The translations under genes were made by a program, and so were the position numbers. From positions 1,226,486-1,290,485 of the forward strand of contig NZ_JH993797.1 in assembly GCF_000316115.1 (NCBI RefSeq): DNA of 64,000 nt. Direction: 5' to 3'. Shown one piece after another: positions 26,488 to 34,549 of this stretch. The notes beneath the pieces are model-generated. The model saw only the letters and a list, made by a program, of their open reading frames with translations. It ran no database searches and had not been told where the DNA came from. How positions within the stretch are numbered: position 1 is the first letter of the stretch; each line of letters starts with the position of its first letter. This DNA is from Leptolyngbya sp. PCC 7375 (GTDB taxonomy: Bacteria > Cyanobacteriota > Cyanobacteriia > Phormidesmidales > Phormidesmidaceae).

Positions 26488-27663
26488 ATGTTTCGGACAT
26501 TCTCGGTCGCTTGGGCTCAACTATTGCACCAAAAAGTCCAAACATTTGTGACGATTCTGGGCGTTGCTGTTACTGCAGTTCTCTTGTTCATGCAGGTTGG
26601 ATTCCGTGTAGGTCTCTTAGAAAGTAGTACTCAACTTCCTGCTAGTTTCCAAAGTGATATTGTTCTAATCAGTAGCTCTTCTATAGCTTTTTCTGTTGCC
26701 GTACCTTTTTCGGAACGTCGCTTAAATCAAGTTCTAGCCTTTGAGGAGGTGGAATCGGTAACGCCTATCTATATCACAATGATTTTCGTAAAAAGGCTGG
26801 AAGAACAACCTAAGTTCATGTCTTCTATGCAAGTCATTGCCTTTCCCCTCAAACCCAATGTAATGGATGTGCCAGGGTTGGCAGAAAATTTAGACAAGAT
26901 AAAAGATGATAATTTTTTCTTACTGGATGGAAGGTCGCGTCCAGAACTATCTTCATTAATTGCTGAAATCAAAAATAATGGTAGAGTGAGCACTGAAATA
27001 ACAAGTATTGGCTTTGAAAGAAAAAAAGTTGATCTTGTGGGTTTATTTGAGATGGGTGCAAGCACTTTCTACAATGGGAACTTAATCACCAGTGAAGCTA
27101 ATTTCTTGAAAGTCTTTGGCCTAGGTCAAGGAGAAATTATTGCTGGTTTAGTTCATGTCAAACCCGGAGTTGATGTTCCCCGATTAATATCTCGAATAAA
27201 AAACTATCTTCCTGACGATGTGAAGATTATGTCTAGGAAAGAACTCATCAGAGAAGACAAAGAGTTCATAGAAACTAGCTCGCCCATGGGCATAGTTATT
27301 CTCTTCGCAATGCTTTTTTCGATTTTAATTGGAATTGTAGTACTATACCAAGTTCTTTATCAAAACATATCAAGGTTCGCCAAAGAGTATGCAACATTAA
27401 AAGCGATTGGCTATAGTCAACGATTTTTGGTGGAAATTGTGTTGGAGCAGGTATTCGTTTTCGCTGTTTTGGGTTATATTCCTGGTTTTATTGCTTCTTG
27501 TTTTGTCTATGATGCGTTATCTGCAGCTACTAAGATGAAGTTTCTAATGAGCTTCAACATAGCAGCTTTTGTCCTGTTCGTAATTTTCTTTATTTGTACA
27601 GTTTCTGGAATTATTGCAACAAATAAATTGAAAGAAGCAAATCCTGTAGACGTTTTTAACTAG
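26488..27663 (+). CDS. DevC-type ABC permease (FtsX/MacB fold)
   Basis: A 391-residue permease with one N-terminal helix (QTFVTILGVAVTAVLLFMQVGF), a large periplasmic domain (~45-260) and three C-terminal helices, the FtsX/DevC topology. The start lacks a strong ribosome site but MFRTFSVAWAQLLHQKVQTF is the family N-terminus. DevBCA exporters move glycolipids (heterocyst envelope in some species) or other amphiphiles through TolC. There are no heterocyst genes here, and a desaturase is the only lipid gene beside it. Confidence 0.88.
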   Translation: MFRTFSVAWAQLLHQKVQTFVTILGVAVTAVLLFMQVGFRVGLLESSTQLPASFQSDIVLISSSSIAFSVAVPFSERRLNQVLAFEEVESVTPIYITMIFVKRLEEQPKFMSSMQVIAFPLKPNVMDVPGLAENLDKIKDDNFFLLDGRSRPELSSLIAEIKNNGRVSTEITSIGFERKKVDLVGLFEMGASTFYNGNLITSEANFLKVFGLGQGEIIAGLVHVKPGVDVPRLISRIKNYLPDDVKIMSRKELIREDKEFIETSSPMGIVILFAMLFSILIGIVVLYQVLYQNISRFAKEYATLKAIGYSQRFLVEIVLEQVFVFAVLGYIPGFIASCFVYDALSAATKMKFLMSFNIAAFVLFVIFFICTVSGIIATNKLKEANPVDVFN

Positions 27664-27741
27664 GGTTTGCTGATGATCACTCAACTCATCAATGTGGTAG
27701 CAGCAGCCGATCTTTTTTGACATCACCAATATCCTGACTCT

Positions 27742-28320
27742 TTAGGGATACCCAGTCTCTATTAGAATAGTTGCAGCTTGTTTTGCCTGTTGGGCAGCGT
27801 CTGAAGATTGCTCCATCATTGCGACGATGGTTGCGCCATTGATCAAAATCACCAGCTGTTGCGTGATTATTTCTGGATTCGGAAGCTGCGTTGCTTTGAC
27901 TAAGCTGAGCAGATAATCTTTAATCACTTGCTGATGTCTGAGGGATACCTGGTAGCCAGGATGATCTGGATCGGCCAGTTCAACAGCAGAGTTGATAAAG
28001 GCACAGCCGCGAAAGTTGGGCGCTTCAAACCATTCTTGCAACACATCAAAGACGACGAGCAGACGTTCGCGAGGCTCGGTGGTAATTTCTTCTACCCGGC
28101 GTGTAAACCAGTTGTCCCAACTTTCATCCTGCTGCTGAAGATAGGCTGCAATCAAGGCATCCTTGGACTTGAAGTTATTGTAGAGGGACATTTTGGCAAC
28201 ACCCGACTCGGCAATGATGCGGTCAATGCCAACGTTTTGAACGCCTTCTTTGTAGAAGAGTTCAGACGCAGCCGTCAGGATGCGATCGCGAGCAGATGGG
28301 CGTTTAGTACGAGGCGGCAT
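27742..28320 (-). CDS. TetR/AcrR family regulator
   Basis: A 192-residue repressor. The N-terminal HTH has ARDRILTAASELFYKEGVQNVGIDRIIAESGVAKMSLYNNFKSKDALI (pieces at residues 10-58), followed by an all-helical ligand domain of the YP/AcrR C-terminal type (FRGCAFINSAVE). It converges on the devC-like gene, so it may control the exporter. A palindrome at 28349-28366, 29-46 bp before its ATG, may be its own operator. Composition is closer to the host than that of the exporter genes. The ligand is unknown. Confidence 0.9.
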   Translation of the reverse strand: MPPRTKRPSARDRILTAASELFYKEGVQNVGIDRIIAESGVAKMSLYNNFKSKDALIAAYLQQQDESWDNWFTRRVEEITTEPRERLLVVFDVLQEWFEAPNFRGCAFINSAVELADPDHPGYQVSLRHQQVIKDYLLSLVKATQLPNPEIITQQLVILINGATIVAMMEQSSDAAQQAKQAATILIETGYP

Positions 28321-28348
28321 AGGCGATATAACCAGCTAATTCTGATTG

Positions 28349-28366
28349 TATAGACAGGTCTGTATA
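28349..28366. promoter_or_regulatory. Candidate TetR operator
   Basis: TATAGACAGGTCTGTATA contains AGAC-AG-GTCT flanked by TATA on both sides. Dyads of this shape are common TetR-family sites. The position directly before the tetR start suggests autoregulation. Confidence 0.45.
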
Positions 28367-28560
28367 TTATAAACGATTTCGTCTGAGATACATTGGCTCC
28401 TCGGAGAGCTACACCGCTTAAAAGCGCGTAACTTAAATCTGCAAAAAGGCGAGCAAAACGTTAATAACCACGGTTTAATTCTATTGGCTGCATACCGTTG
28501 TGCAATGGCCCTTTATAGTAGGATATTTGCTCCATAAAGCTCAATAGTTATATAGGCAGC

Positions 28561-29376
28561 CTAGCTAGATCTAAGTTCCTCCACATCAATGGTTGGATAG
28601 TTTGTGGGAATGCCTAAACAGGCTTCAATTTTAGTTGCAAACTCCCTTAAGTACTCTGTATTTATACATTTGAGCGGTGGTTCTGCATTAAATGCCGGGA
28701 TGGAAAATTGATTTTCCCTGGTAGTTTGCTGTTGTCTCTTTAGACAAGGTCGAGCGGGCACATTCAGTTGAATCGTATCGGGCAAAATGTCTTGAATCAT
28801 CTGAATATACCTGGCTTGACTTTGTGAGTCCCACAGATTCGAGAGTGTTGTTTGGAGGGTGAGTTTGCCTGAATACCGGTTAGAGAACTGACAAATGCCT
28901 TGAAAAATAGATTTCAGGCGAAGCCGTGCAACAGGCTGATTGATGCTCTGAAGTTGCTGCTGGGATATGGCGTCTAGCTTCACAACAACGTAATCGGCTA
29001 ACTGTAGATCAGCACAAACAGTCTGATCGCTCAGCAAACTACCATTGGTGAGAACCGTAATCGGAACCATTGTCTGTTCTTTAATACAGGCGATAATTCC
29101 ACCCAGGTTGAGCGCTAATGTGGGCTCTCCACTGCCGCTGAGGGTGACAACATCAATGGCCCCCAAGGGCAGCAAGTCTGTAAGGGCTCGATAAATTTGC
29201 GGGGTACTCACAAAGATTTGACGCTGGCTCGTTTTGTGTTGAATATTGCCCAGATGGCAGTAGATGCAATTAAAGGAACACGTTGAAATGGGTCCAACAG
29301 GATCAATCCCTAAAGATTGACCAGACTGCCATGATGGTACTGGACCATAAATGGGGTTAAACGCTGTGGAAGCCAT
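28561..29376 (-). CDS. Radical SAM protein downstream of acsF
   Basis: A 271-residue radical S-adenosylmethionine enzyme. The 4Fe-4S motif is Cys33-x3-Cys37-x2-Cys40 (CSFNCIYC). SAM-binding features include LSGSGEPTL (GGE-type motif) and ITVLTNGSLL. It has no B12 domain and is too short for the anaerobic cyclase BchE. It follows acsF after 23 bp on the same strand, so the two should form an operon. The family lacks a firm function; members are annotated only as radical SAM proteins. The coupling to acsF points to low-oxygen tetrapyrrole metabolism or a modification of one of its enzymes, which is inference. Confidence 0.82.
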   Translation of the reverse strand: MASTAFNPIYGPVPSWQSGQSLGIDPVGPISTCSFNCIYCHLGNIQHKTSQRQIFVSTPQIYRALTDLLPLGAIDVVTLSGSGEPTLALNLGGIIACIKEQTMVPITVLTNGSLLSDQTVCADLQLADYVVVKLDAISQQQLQSINQPVARLRLKSIFQGICQFSNRYSGKLTLQTTLSNLWDSQSQARYIQMIQDILPDTIQLNVPARPCLKRQQQTTRENQFSIPAFNAEPPLKCINTEYLREFATKIEACLGIPTNYPTIDVEELRSS

Positions 29377-29399
29377 GATGCTTTGCCTTCATTTTTACC

Positions 29400-30470
29400 C
29401 TAGCGTATCGTCCCTTTCAAAGCTTCAGTATCGATGGTACGGAGCATATATAGACGCAATAAATCTCCTACAGTACCTGCCACCAGGGAAACTTTTCGCA
29501 AGAACTTCCATACCTTAGGCGCTGAGCTCTCAGCAATGGTCTTCATTTTTAGATTTCGGGCAGCACACCGATCGAGGCGCTTAAAGAATTCGGGATGATC
29601 CACATCGAGAATCACGGGAAAAGCACGGGCTGAGGTGTTGTTGGTTTCTCGGATGACGTCGACATCAAACTGGGTGGCATTGAGACCAAGCGTTTCGTAA
29701 AACTTGGTGCGCTCGTGGACGGTGAGGCTGTGGGTAGCAAAAACCGATAGCAAAAAGAAGCGACTCCAGAGGCGAGATTTCCAGGTATTCCACATGCTGG
29801 GCTGCGATCGCAACAATGCCTTAAAGATATCGCCATGGCGGTTCTCATCTTGACACCAGCTTTCAAAGTAGTTAAACAGCGGATAAAAGTTATTTTCAGG
29901 ATGCTGCTCTAAATGGCGATGGATCAAAATATAGCGCCAGTAGCCAATTTTCTCCGATAGATACACAGCATAGATAATCCACTCCACTGGAAAAAACGTA
30001 TAGTTACGTTTCTTGGTGAGCTTACCGAGATCTAATGAGATATTAAAATCCGCCATGGCTTTATTCAGAAAACCAGCATGGCGAGCCTCATCTCGGGCCA
30101 TCAGCGCAAAGATTTCTGCCAGCATCGGACTGCGTCCCTTCAGCTTACGCGACAGTTCTTTAAATAACAGAAACCCTGAAAACTCTGAAACACAGGAGCG
30201 CTCTAAGTAATCAATGAACGCCTCCCGTTCTTCCCCTTGAATATGATCCCAGACTTGCTTAAAGGCATCATCACGCACAAAGTGATGGCGATTATAGTCA
30301 GCCTTCATCTCTGACAGCATGGCTTTCAGATCCTCCTCCCCGCTAGAAAGATCTAAATTGGCAGCTTTTTCAAAGTCAGTGGTGTAAAAACGAGGGGTCA
30401 GTAGATTTTCCTCAACCTGGGATTTTCGGCTTGTGGCGATGCTCTCAGGGGATGATGCAGTGCTGACCAT
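29400..30470 (-). CDS. acsF: Mg-protoporphyrin IX monomethyl ester oxidative cyclase (AcsF/ChlA)
   Basis: A 356-residue di-iron monooxygenase that forms the isocyclic ring of chlorophyll using O2. Di-iron ligand motifs are visible: ERSCVSEFSGF, RDEARHAGF and DENRHGDIF. Cyanobacteria often carry a second copy (ChlAII) induced at low oxygen and clustered with ho and hemN; the neighbours here match that arrangement. I chose ATG at 30470 (MVSTASSPES), with GAGG about 11 nt upstream. The ATG at 30494 would add eight residues and has no ribosome site. It diverges from hemF across a 288-bp promoter region and precedes the radical SAM gene. Confidence 0.93.
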   Translation of the reverse strand: MVSTASSPESIATSRKSQVEENLLTPRFYTTDFEKAANLDLSSGEEDLKAMLSEMKADYNRHHFVRDDAFKQVWDHIQGEEREAFIDYLERSCVSEFSGFLLFKELSRKLKGRSPMLAEIFALMARDEARHAGFLNKAMADFNISLDLGKLTKKRNYTFFPVEWIIYAVYLSEKIGYWRYILIHRHLEQHPENNFYPLFNYFESWCQDENRHGDIFKALLRSQPSMWNTWKSRLWSRFFLLSVFATHSLTVHERTKFYETLGLNATQFDVDVIRETNNTSARAFPVILDVDHPEFFKRLDRCAARNLKMKTIAESSAPKVWKFLRKVSLVAGTVGDLLRLYMLRTIDTEALKGTIR

Positions 30471-30707
30471 ACAATTTTTTTCCTCAGATATCATTCATAG
30501 CTTTATAGCTATTAAAAGCATAGGCTGATTCAGCACAGATAACATAGACGTCATATTTTTTTATTTTCTCGAATTCTTTTAGCGATATCGTTAACCCTAG
30601 ATACATCAATTTTTTCTCTGCAGGTAACCATGGTTTGGTGATCGTCACAGAGACCCAAACTATCCTCAGAAAGTAAAGTTTTGAAAACAAACATAAGGTT
30701 AAATTGC

Positions 30708-30729
30708 TTAATCGCTATACGGTGATTAA
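30708..30729. promoter_or_regulatory. Imperfect palindrome upstream of hemF
   Basis: TTAATCGC (30708-30715), a 6-bp centre TATACG, then GTGATTAA (30722-30729) match as an inverted repeat at 7 of 8 positions. It lies 29 bp before the hemF ATG within the acsF-hemF divergent region, a good place for a regulator of the island. The factor is unknown. Confidence 0.4.
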
Positions 30730-30758
30730 AGCTAAACCCGTTGAGAAAGATTTGATCC

Positions 30759-31811
30759 ATGAGTCTTCAAGTCAACCTACCGAAAGCTAAGGCAACTGCG
30801 TCTGCTGCTGATGTTCCAATCCTGCCACCCAGCGATGGGCGTCAGCGCTTCAAGCAGTATGTGCAAACATTGCAAGATAATATTTGTTCTGCCCTAGAGC
30901 AATTAGACGGCAAAGCAAAATTTCAAGAAGATAACTGGCAGCGTGATGACGGTGGCGGTGGTCGTACCCGAGTGATTCAGGATGGGCAAGTTTTTGAGCA
31001 GGGTGGCGTAAACTTTTCAGAAGTGTGGGGAGATACCTTACCCCCCGGTATCTTAAGCCAACGCCCAGAAGCTGCAGGGAATGGATTTTATGCGACAGGT
31101 ACTTCCATGGTGTTGCACCCGCGTAATCCCTACGTGCCCACAGTGCATCTCAACTACCGTTACTTTGAAGCTGGCTCTGTATGGTGGTTTGGTGGCGGTG
31201 TGGATCTAACCCCCTACTATCCCACGATTGAGGATGTGATCCAATTTCACTCCACCTTAAAACGGGCCTGTGATGCACATCATCCTAAGTTCTACCCTGC
31301 TTTTAAGCATTGGTGCGATGAATACTTCTACCTTAAGCATCGTCAAGAATCGCGGGGTGTGGGCGGTGTCTTCTTTGATTATCTGGACTACCGTGGCAAT
31401 CTCTACTCAGGCCCTAATTTAAGTGGAGATGCGGCCGCCTATAGCCAGCAGGTAGGTCCGGCGACCCTCAGCTGGGAAGATTGGTTTGCCTTTGTGCAAA
31501 GTTGTGGCAATGCGTTTTTGCCAGCCTATCTACCCATTGCAGAGCGTAATCAGAATAAACCCTATGGTGAGCGCGAGCGCGAGTTTCAGCTCTATCGTCG
31601 GGGACGCTATGTCGAATTTAACCTAGTTTATGATCGGGGTACTGTATTTGGCTTACAGACCAATGGTCGAACTGAGTCTATTTTGATGTCGCTACCGCCT
31701 CTGACTCGCTGGCAGTATGGCTATAAGGCCGAAGCCGATACACCAGAAGCTGAGTTGACTAATCTCTTTCTCAAGCCCCAGGATTGGGTGAACTGGGTGC
31801 CAACGCCTTGA
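30759..31811 (+). CDS. hemF: Oxygen-dependent coproporphyrinogen III oxidase
   Basis: A 350-residue HemF. It converts coproporphyrinogen III to protoporphyrinogen IX with O2. Family landmarks are [12 protein letters not shown], the long conserved stretch [33 protein letters not shown] and [20 protein letters not shown]. The length is typical. It is the first plus-strand gene of the low-oxygen island. The O2-independent isoenzyme HemN lies two genes downstream, so both routes are encoded within 4 kb. Confidence 0.96.
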   Translation: MSLQVNLPKAKATASAADVPILPPSDGRQRFKQYVQTLQDNICSALEQLDGKAKFQEDNWQRDDGGGGRTRVIQDGQVFEQGGVNFSEVWGDTLPPGILSQRPEAAGNGFYATGTSMVLHPRNPYVPTVHLNYRYFEAGSVWWFGGGVDLTPYYPTIEDVIQFHSTLKRACDAHHPKFYPAFKHWCDEYFYLKHRQESRGVGGVFFDYLDYRGNLYSGPNLSGDAAAYSQQVGPATLSWEDWFAFVQSCGNAFLPAYLPIAERNQNKPYGEREREFQLYRRGRYVEFNLVYDRGTVFGLQTNGRTESILMSLPPLTRWQYGYKAEADTPEAELTNLFLKPQDWVNWVPTP

Positions 31812-32002
31812 TTTAAGTGTCAAAGCTGCTCAGCAAGGGATAACAATGGGGATCTCCAACTAAACTAATCATCTAGAGAGACTTTTACTCAGGAAGGCTC
31901 CAAACTCCTGAGTACATTGCCTATCCCTTGCCTTTTCTCTTCCAATTGTTCTGTTTAAGATTGTCTCTGCTTGATCAATATTAATCATTTGAGGTATTTA
32001 CA

Positions 32003-32767
32003 ATGGACCATAATTTAGCATCCTGTCTGCGAGAAGGAACCCAGCAATCCCATACCCTGGCAGAAAATACAGCGTTTATGAAATGTTTTCTCAAGGGGAT
32101 TGTTGAAAAGGAACCCTTTCGGAAATTGATGGCCAACCTGTATTTTGTTTATAGTGCCTTGGAAGAAGAAATACGCGGCCATGCTCAACATTCTGTGGTG
32201 GGTCCCATGCATTTCCCCCTATTAGAGCGGGTCTCTCAATTAGAAAAAGACCTTGCCTTCTACTATGGTGATAATTGGCGTGATGAAATTTCTGCATCTC
32301 CCGAAGGACTTCGTTATGTAGAGCGCATTCGTGAGGTGGCTAACCAGAATCCTGCGTTGCTCATCGCCCATTCCTATGTCCGCTATATGGGCGATCTCTC
32401 TGGTGGGCAGGGGTTAAAGGCCATTACTCGCTCCGCCCTGGATCTGCCAAATGGTGTGGGAACAGCCTTCTACGAATTTGTAGATATCCCCACAGTGGAA
32501 TCTCGACGAGCCTTCAAGGAAAAATATAGAAGCACCCTCAATTCTCTGCCAATCGAAACCAGTCTGGCACAGCAAATTGTGGATGAAGCAAATCTAGCCT
32601 TTCAGATTAATCGAGATGTTATGCATGAACTGGAACCGTTGGTGAAGGAGGCTATTGGTGATCATGTTTTTGATCTAATCACTCGCCAAGATAAGCCTGG
32701 CAGTACAGAACATAGCCACCATCACCAGTCTCCTGAACAGTCTCCTGAACTGGTATCAGCAGACTAG
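32003..32767 (+). CDS. ho: Heme oxygenase (biliverdin-producing)
   Basis: A 254-residue heme oxygenase. The proximal His is in REGTQQSHTLAENTAFMKCF (residues ~11-30) and the distal helix shows YVRYMGDLSGGQGL. It opens heme to biliverdin, the precursor of phycobilins, using ferredoxin and O2. In cyanobacteria a second isoform (HO2) grouped with chlAII and hemN is induced at low oxygen. The position suggests this is the HO2-type copy. The last ~20 residues are His/Ser/Pro-rich and not part of the fold. A strong terminator follows the gene. Confidence 0.94.
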   Translation: MDHNLASCLREGTQQSHTLAENTAFMKCFLKGIVEKEPFRKLMANLYFVYSALEEEIRGHAQHSVVGPMHFPLLERVSQLEKDLAFYYGDNWRDEISASPEGLRYVERIREVANQNPALLIAHSYVRYMGDLSGGQGLKAITRSALDLPNGVGTAFYEFVDIPTVESRRAFKEKYRSTLNSLPIETSLAQQIVDEANLAFQINRDVMHELEPLVKEAIGDHVFDLITRQDKPGSTEHSHHHQSPEQSPELVSAD

Positions 32768-32813
32768 CTGCTGATCTAGCTTCAGAAATCTCCTCTTGTA
32801 TGAACCTCCATGT

Positions 32814-32838
32814 CCCCCCGCAAAAGGGGGGTTTTTTT
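32814..32838 (+). terminator. Rho-independent terminator after ho
   Basis: CCCCCC (32814-32819) pairs with GGGGGG (32826-32831) around GCAAAA and is followed by seven T. It separates ho from hemN and rules out the upstream ATG at 32810 as the hemN start. Confidence 0.92.
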
Positions 32839-32860
32839 CGCTCTTCAATCTGAGATAGAC

Positions 32861-34285
32861 ATGAAATCTTTGCTTCAAACCGTTGAATTTGATGCCGACT
32901 TAATTCAAAAGTATAATCAGCCCTTACCCCGCTATACCAGCTATCCTCCAGCGACTGAGTTAACAGATCAATTCAATGCTCATGTGGTGGATGCAGCGTT
33001 TGCCACAGGGAACTACAAACAAACACCGCTTTCCCTTTACTGTCATATTCCCTTTTGCCAGAGCGCCTGTTATTTCTGTGGATGTAATACAATTGTTACC
33101 CAAAATTCAGCGGTGACAACTCCTTATCTGGACGCTCTCATTCGTAATATTGAGCAGGTTGCAAGCTTAACTGATTCAAAACGAGTGGTCAACCAGCTTC
33201 ACTGGGGTGGTGGGACTCCCAATTATCTAAACCTTGAACAGGTGGATCGACTTTGGCAAGTTTTGCACCAACAGTTTTCCTTTTCTCAGGATGCTGAGAT
33301 TTCCATTGAGGTGAATCCTGCTACCCTTAGCCGTGACTATATACTGGGCTTGCGAGAGATTGGTTTTAACCGCATTAGCTTTGGCATTCAAGATTTTGAC
33401 CCCCAGGTGCAGGTGGCGATTAATCGTCTACAGCCAGAAGACATGCTTTTCCAGGTGATGGATTGGATGCGAGAAGCGGCCTTTGATAGTGTGAATGTTG
33501 ACTTGATCTATGGCCTGCCATACCAGGCCCTAACCACATTTAGCGATACCATTACTAAAACCCTTGCGCTCGACCCAGATCGGATTGCCGTGTTTAACTT
33601 TGCCTATCTGCCGCATTTATTACCAATGCAGCAAAAACACATTGATCCGGCTACATTACCATCCCCATCGGAAAAGCTCGATATCTTACATATGACCATC
33701 GATCAGCTGACTCACCATGGGTATCAGTTTATTGGCATGGATCATTTTGCTAAACCTGATGATGAATTGACCCTGGCGCAACAAACTGGTCAGCTACATC
33801 GCAACTTTCAGGGATATACCACTCAGCCTGAATCCGATCTGCTAGCCTTTGGCATAACTGCCATTAGTATGTTTCAAAATGTCTATACCCAGAATTATAA
33901 ACGGCTGAAGGGGTTTTATGATGCGATCGCACCATCGCCGACGGATCAGCTCACAGCCAAACACCTTCCCATTGAACGCAGTGTTGTTCTTAGCAAGGAC
34001 GACATTTTGCGGCGGGCGATCATCATGGAATTAATGTGTCAGTTTGAGCTATCAAAAGCCGCGATTGAAGATAAATACCACCTCAATTTTGAGCAGGATT
34101 TTGATACGTATTTTGCCCGCGAACGTCGGGATTTAGAAACCTTGGCCGCAGATGGTCTGGTACGACTCACCCCTAACCACATTGAAGTAGCACCAGCGGG
34201 ACGTTTACTGATAAGAAACATTGCCGCTGTATTTGATACCTATTTGAGAAATCGCAAAATTCGTCAATTCTCTCAATCAGTTTAG
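32861..34285 (+). CDS. hemN: Oxygen-independent coproporphyrinogen III dehydrogenase
   Basis: A 474-residue radical SAM enzyme that makes protoporphyrinogen IX without O2. The motif YCHIPFCQSACYFCGC gives the 4Fe-4S ligands Cys66, Cys70 and Cys73. The N-terminal PRYTSYPPATE and the SAM-binding HWGGGTPNYL are typical of true HemN rather than HemW. I start at ATG 32861 because the upstream frame runs through the ho terminator. Transcription therefore comes from read-through or from a promoter between 32838 and 32861. It supplies heme and chlorophyll precursors when HemF lacks oxygen. Confidence 0.94.
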   Translation: MKSLLQTVEFDADLIQKYNQPLPRYTSYPPATELTDQFNAHVVDAAFATGNYKQTPLSLYCHIPFCQSACYFCGCNTIVTQNSAVTTPYLDALIRNIEQVASLTDSKRVVNQLHWGGGTPNYLNLEQVDRLWQVLHQQFSFSQDAEISIEVNPATLSRDYILGLREIGFNRISFGIQDFDPQVQVAINRLQPEDMLFQVMDWMREAAFDSVNVDLIYGLPYQALTTFSDTITKTLALDPDRIAVFNFAYLPHLLPMQQKHIDPATLPSPSEKLDILHMTIDQLTHHGYQFIGMDHFAKPDDELTLAQQTGQLHRNFQGYTTQPESDLLAFGITAISMFQNVYTQNYKRLKGFYDAIAPSPTDQLTAKHLPIERSVVLSKDDILRRAIIMELMCQFELSKAAIEDKYHLNFEQDFDTYFARERRDLETLAADGLVRLTPNHIEVAPAGRLLIRNIAAVFDTYLRNRKIRQFSQSV

Positions 34286-34359
34286 GCGTTTGCCATTAAA
34301 GCACCGCTAAATTACCGCCCGTTACTCATCACTCATCGCCCCATCCACACGCTTCATCG

Positions 34360-34429
34360 GGCGTTATGCTTGCGTTAATTCCCTTAGAGGCTATTCAGAC
34401 CCTTGACTTAGCCTCTAAGCCATAACGCC
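34360..34429 (+). promoter_or_regulatory. Nested stem-loop between hemN and psbA
   Basis: An outer 9-bp stem pairs GGCGTTATG (34360-34368) with CATAACGCC (34421-34429). An inner perfect 11-bp stem pairs CTTAGAGGCTA (34383-34393) with TAGCCTCTAAG (34409-34419). The left side has a 14-nt bulge and the right side 1 nt. It ends 35 bp before the psbA -35 box. It could end or stabilise the hemN transcript, or be a DNA or RNA regulatory element; there is no T-tract. Confidence 0.55.
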
Positions 34430-34463
34430 AACAAAAAAACTCGTAAAATGTCAGAAAAAAAAA

Positions 34464-34493
34464 TTGACAATTAGATAGCTATTCAGTTATATA
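34464..34493 (+). promoter_or_regulatory. psbA promoter, -35 and -10
   Basis: TTGACA at 34464-34469 and TATATA at 34488-34493 are separated by 18 bp. Transcription would start near 34500, leaving a leader of about 50 nt, as is usual for cyanobacterial psbA genes. An A-rich tract precedes the -35 box. Confidence 0.7.
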
Positions 34494-34549
34494 TTGATAT
34501 AGCTCAATGAGCGCTTTTAATTCTGTTTCGCTACATACCAAATGGATTC

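Noticed and set aside
28561..29376. BchE-type anaerobic cyclase
   Set aside because: Too short, no B12-binding domain, and its motif context differs from BchE.
30484..30760. Two overlapping minus-strand frames between acsF and hemF
   Set aside because: They fill the divergent promoter region and overlap each other; no ribosome site or recognisable sequence.
32810..32860. Extended N-terminus for hemN
   Set aside because: The added codons run through the ho terminator hairpin and do not match HemN proteins.
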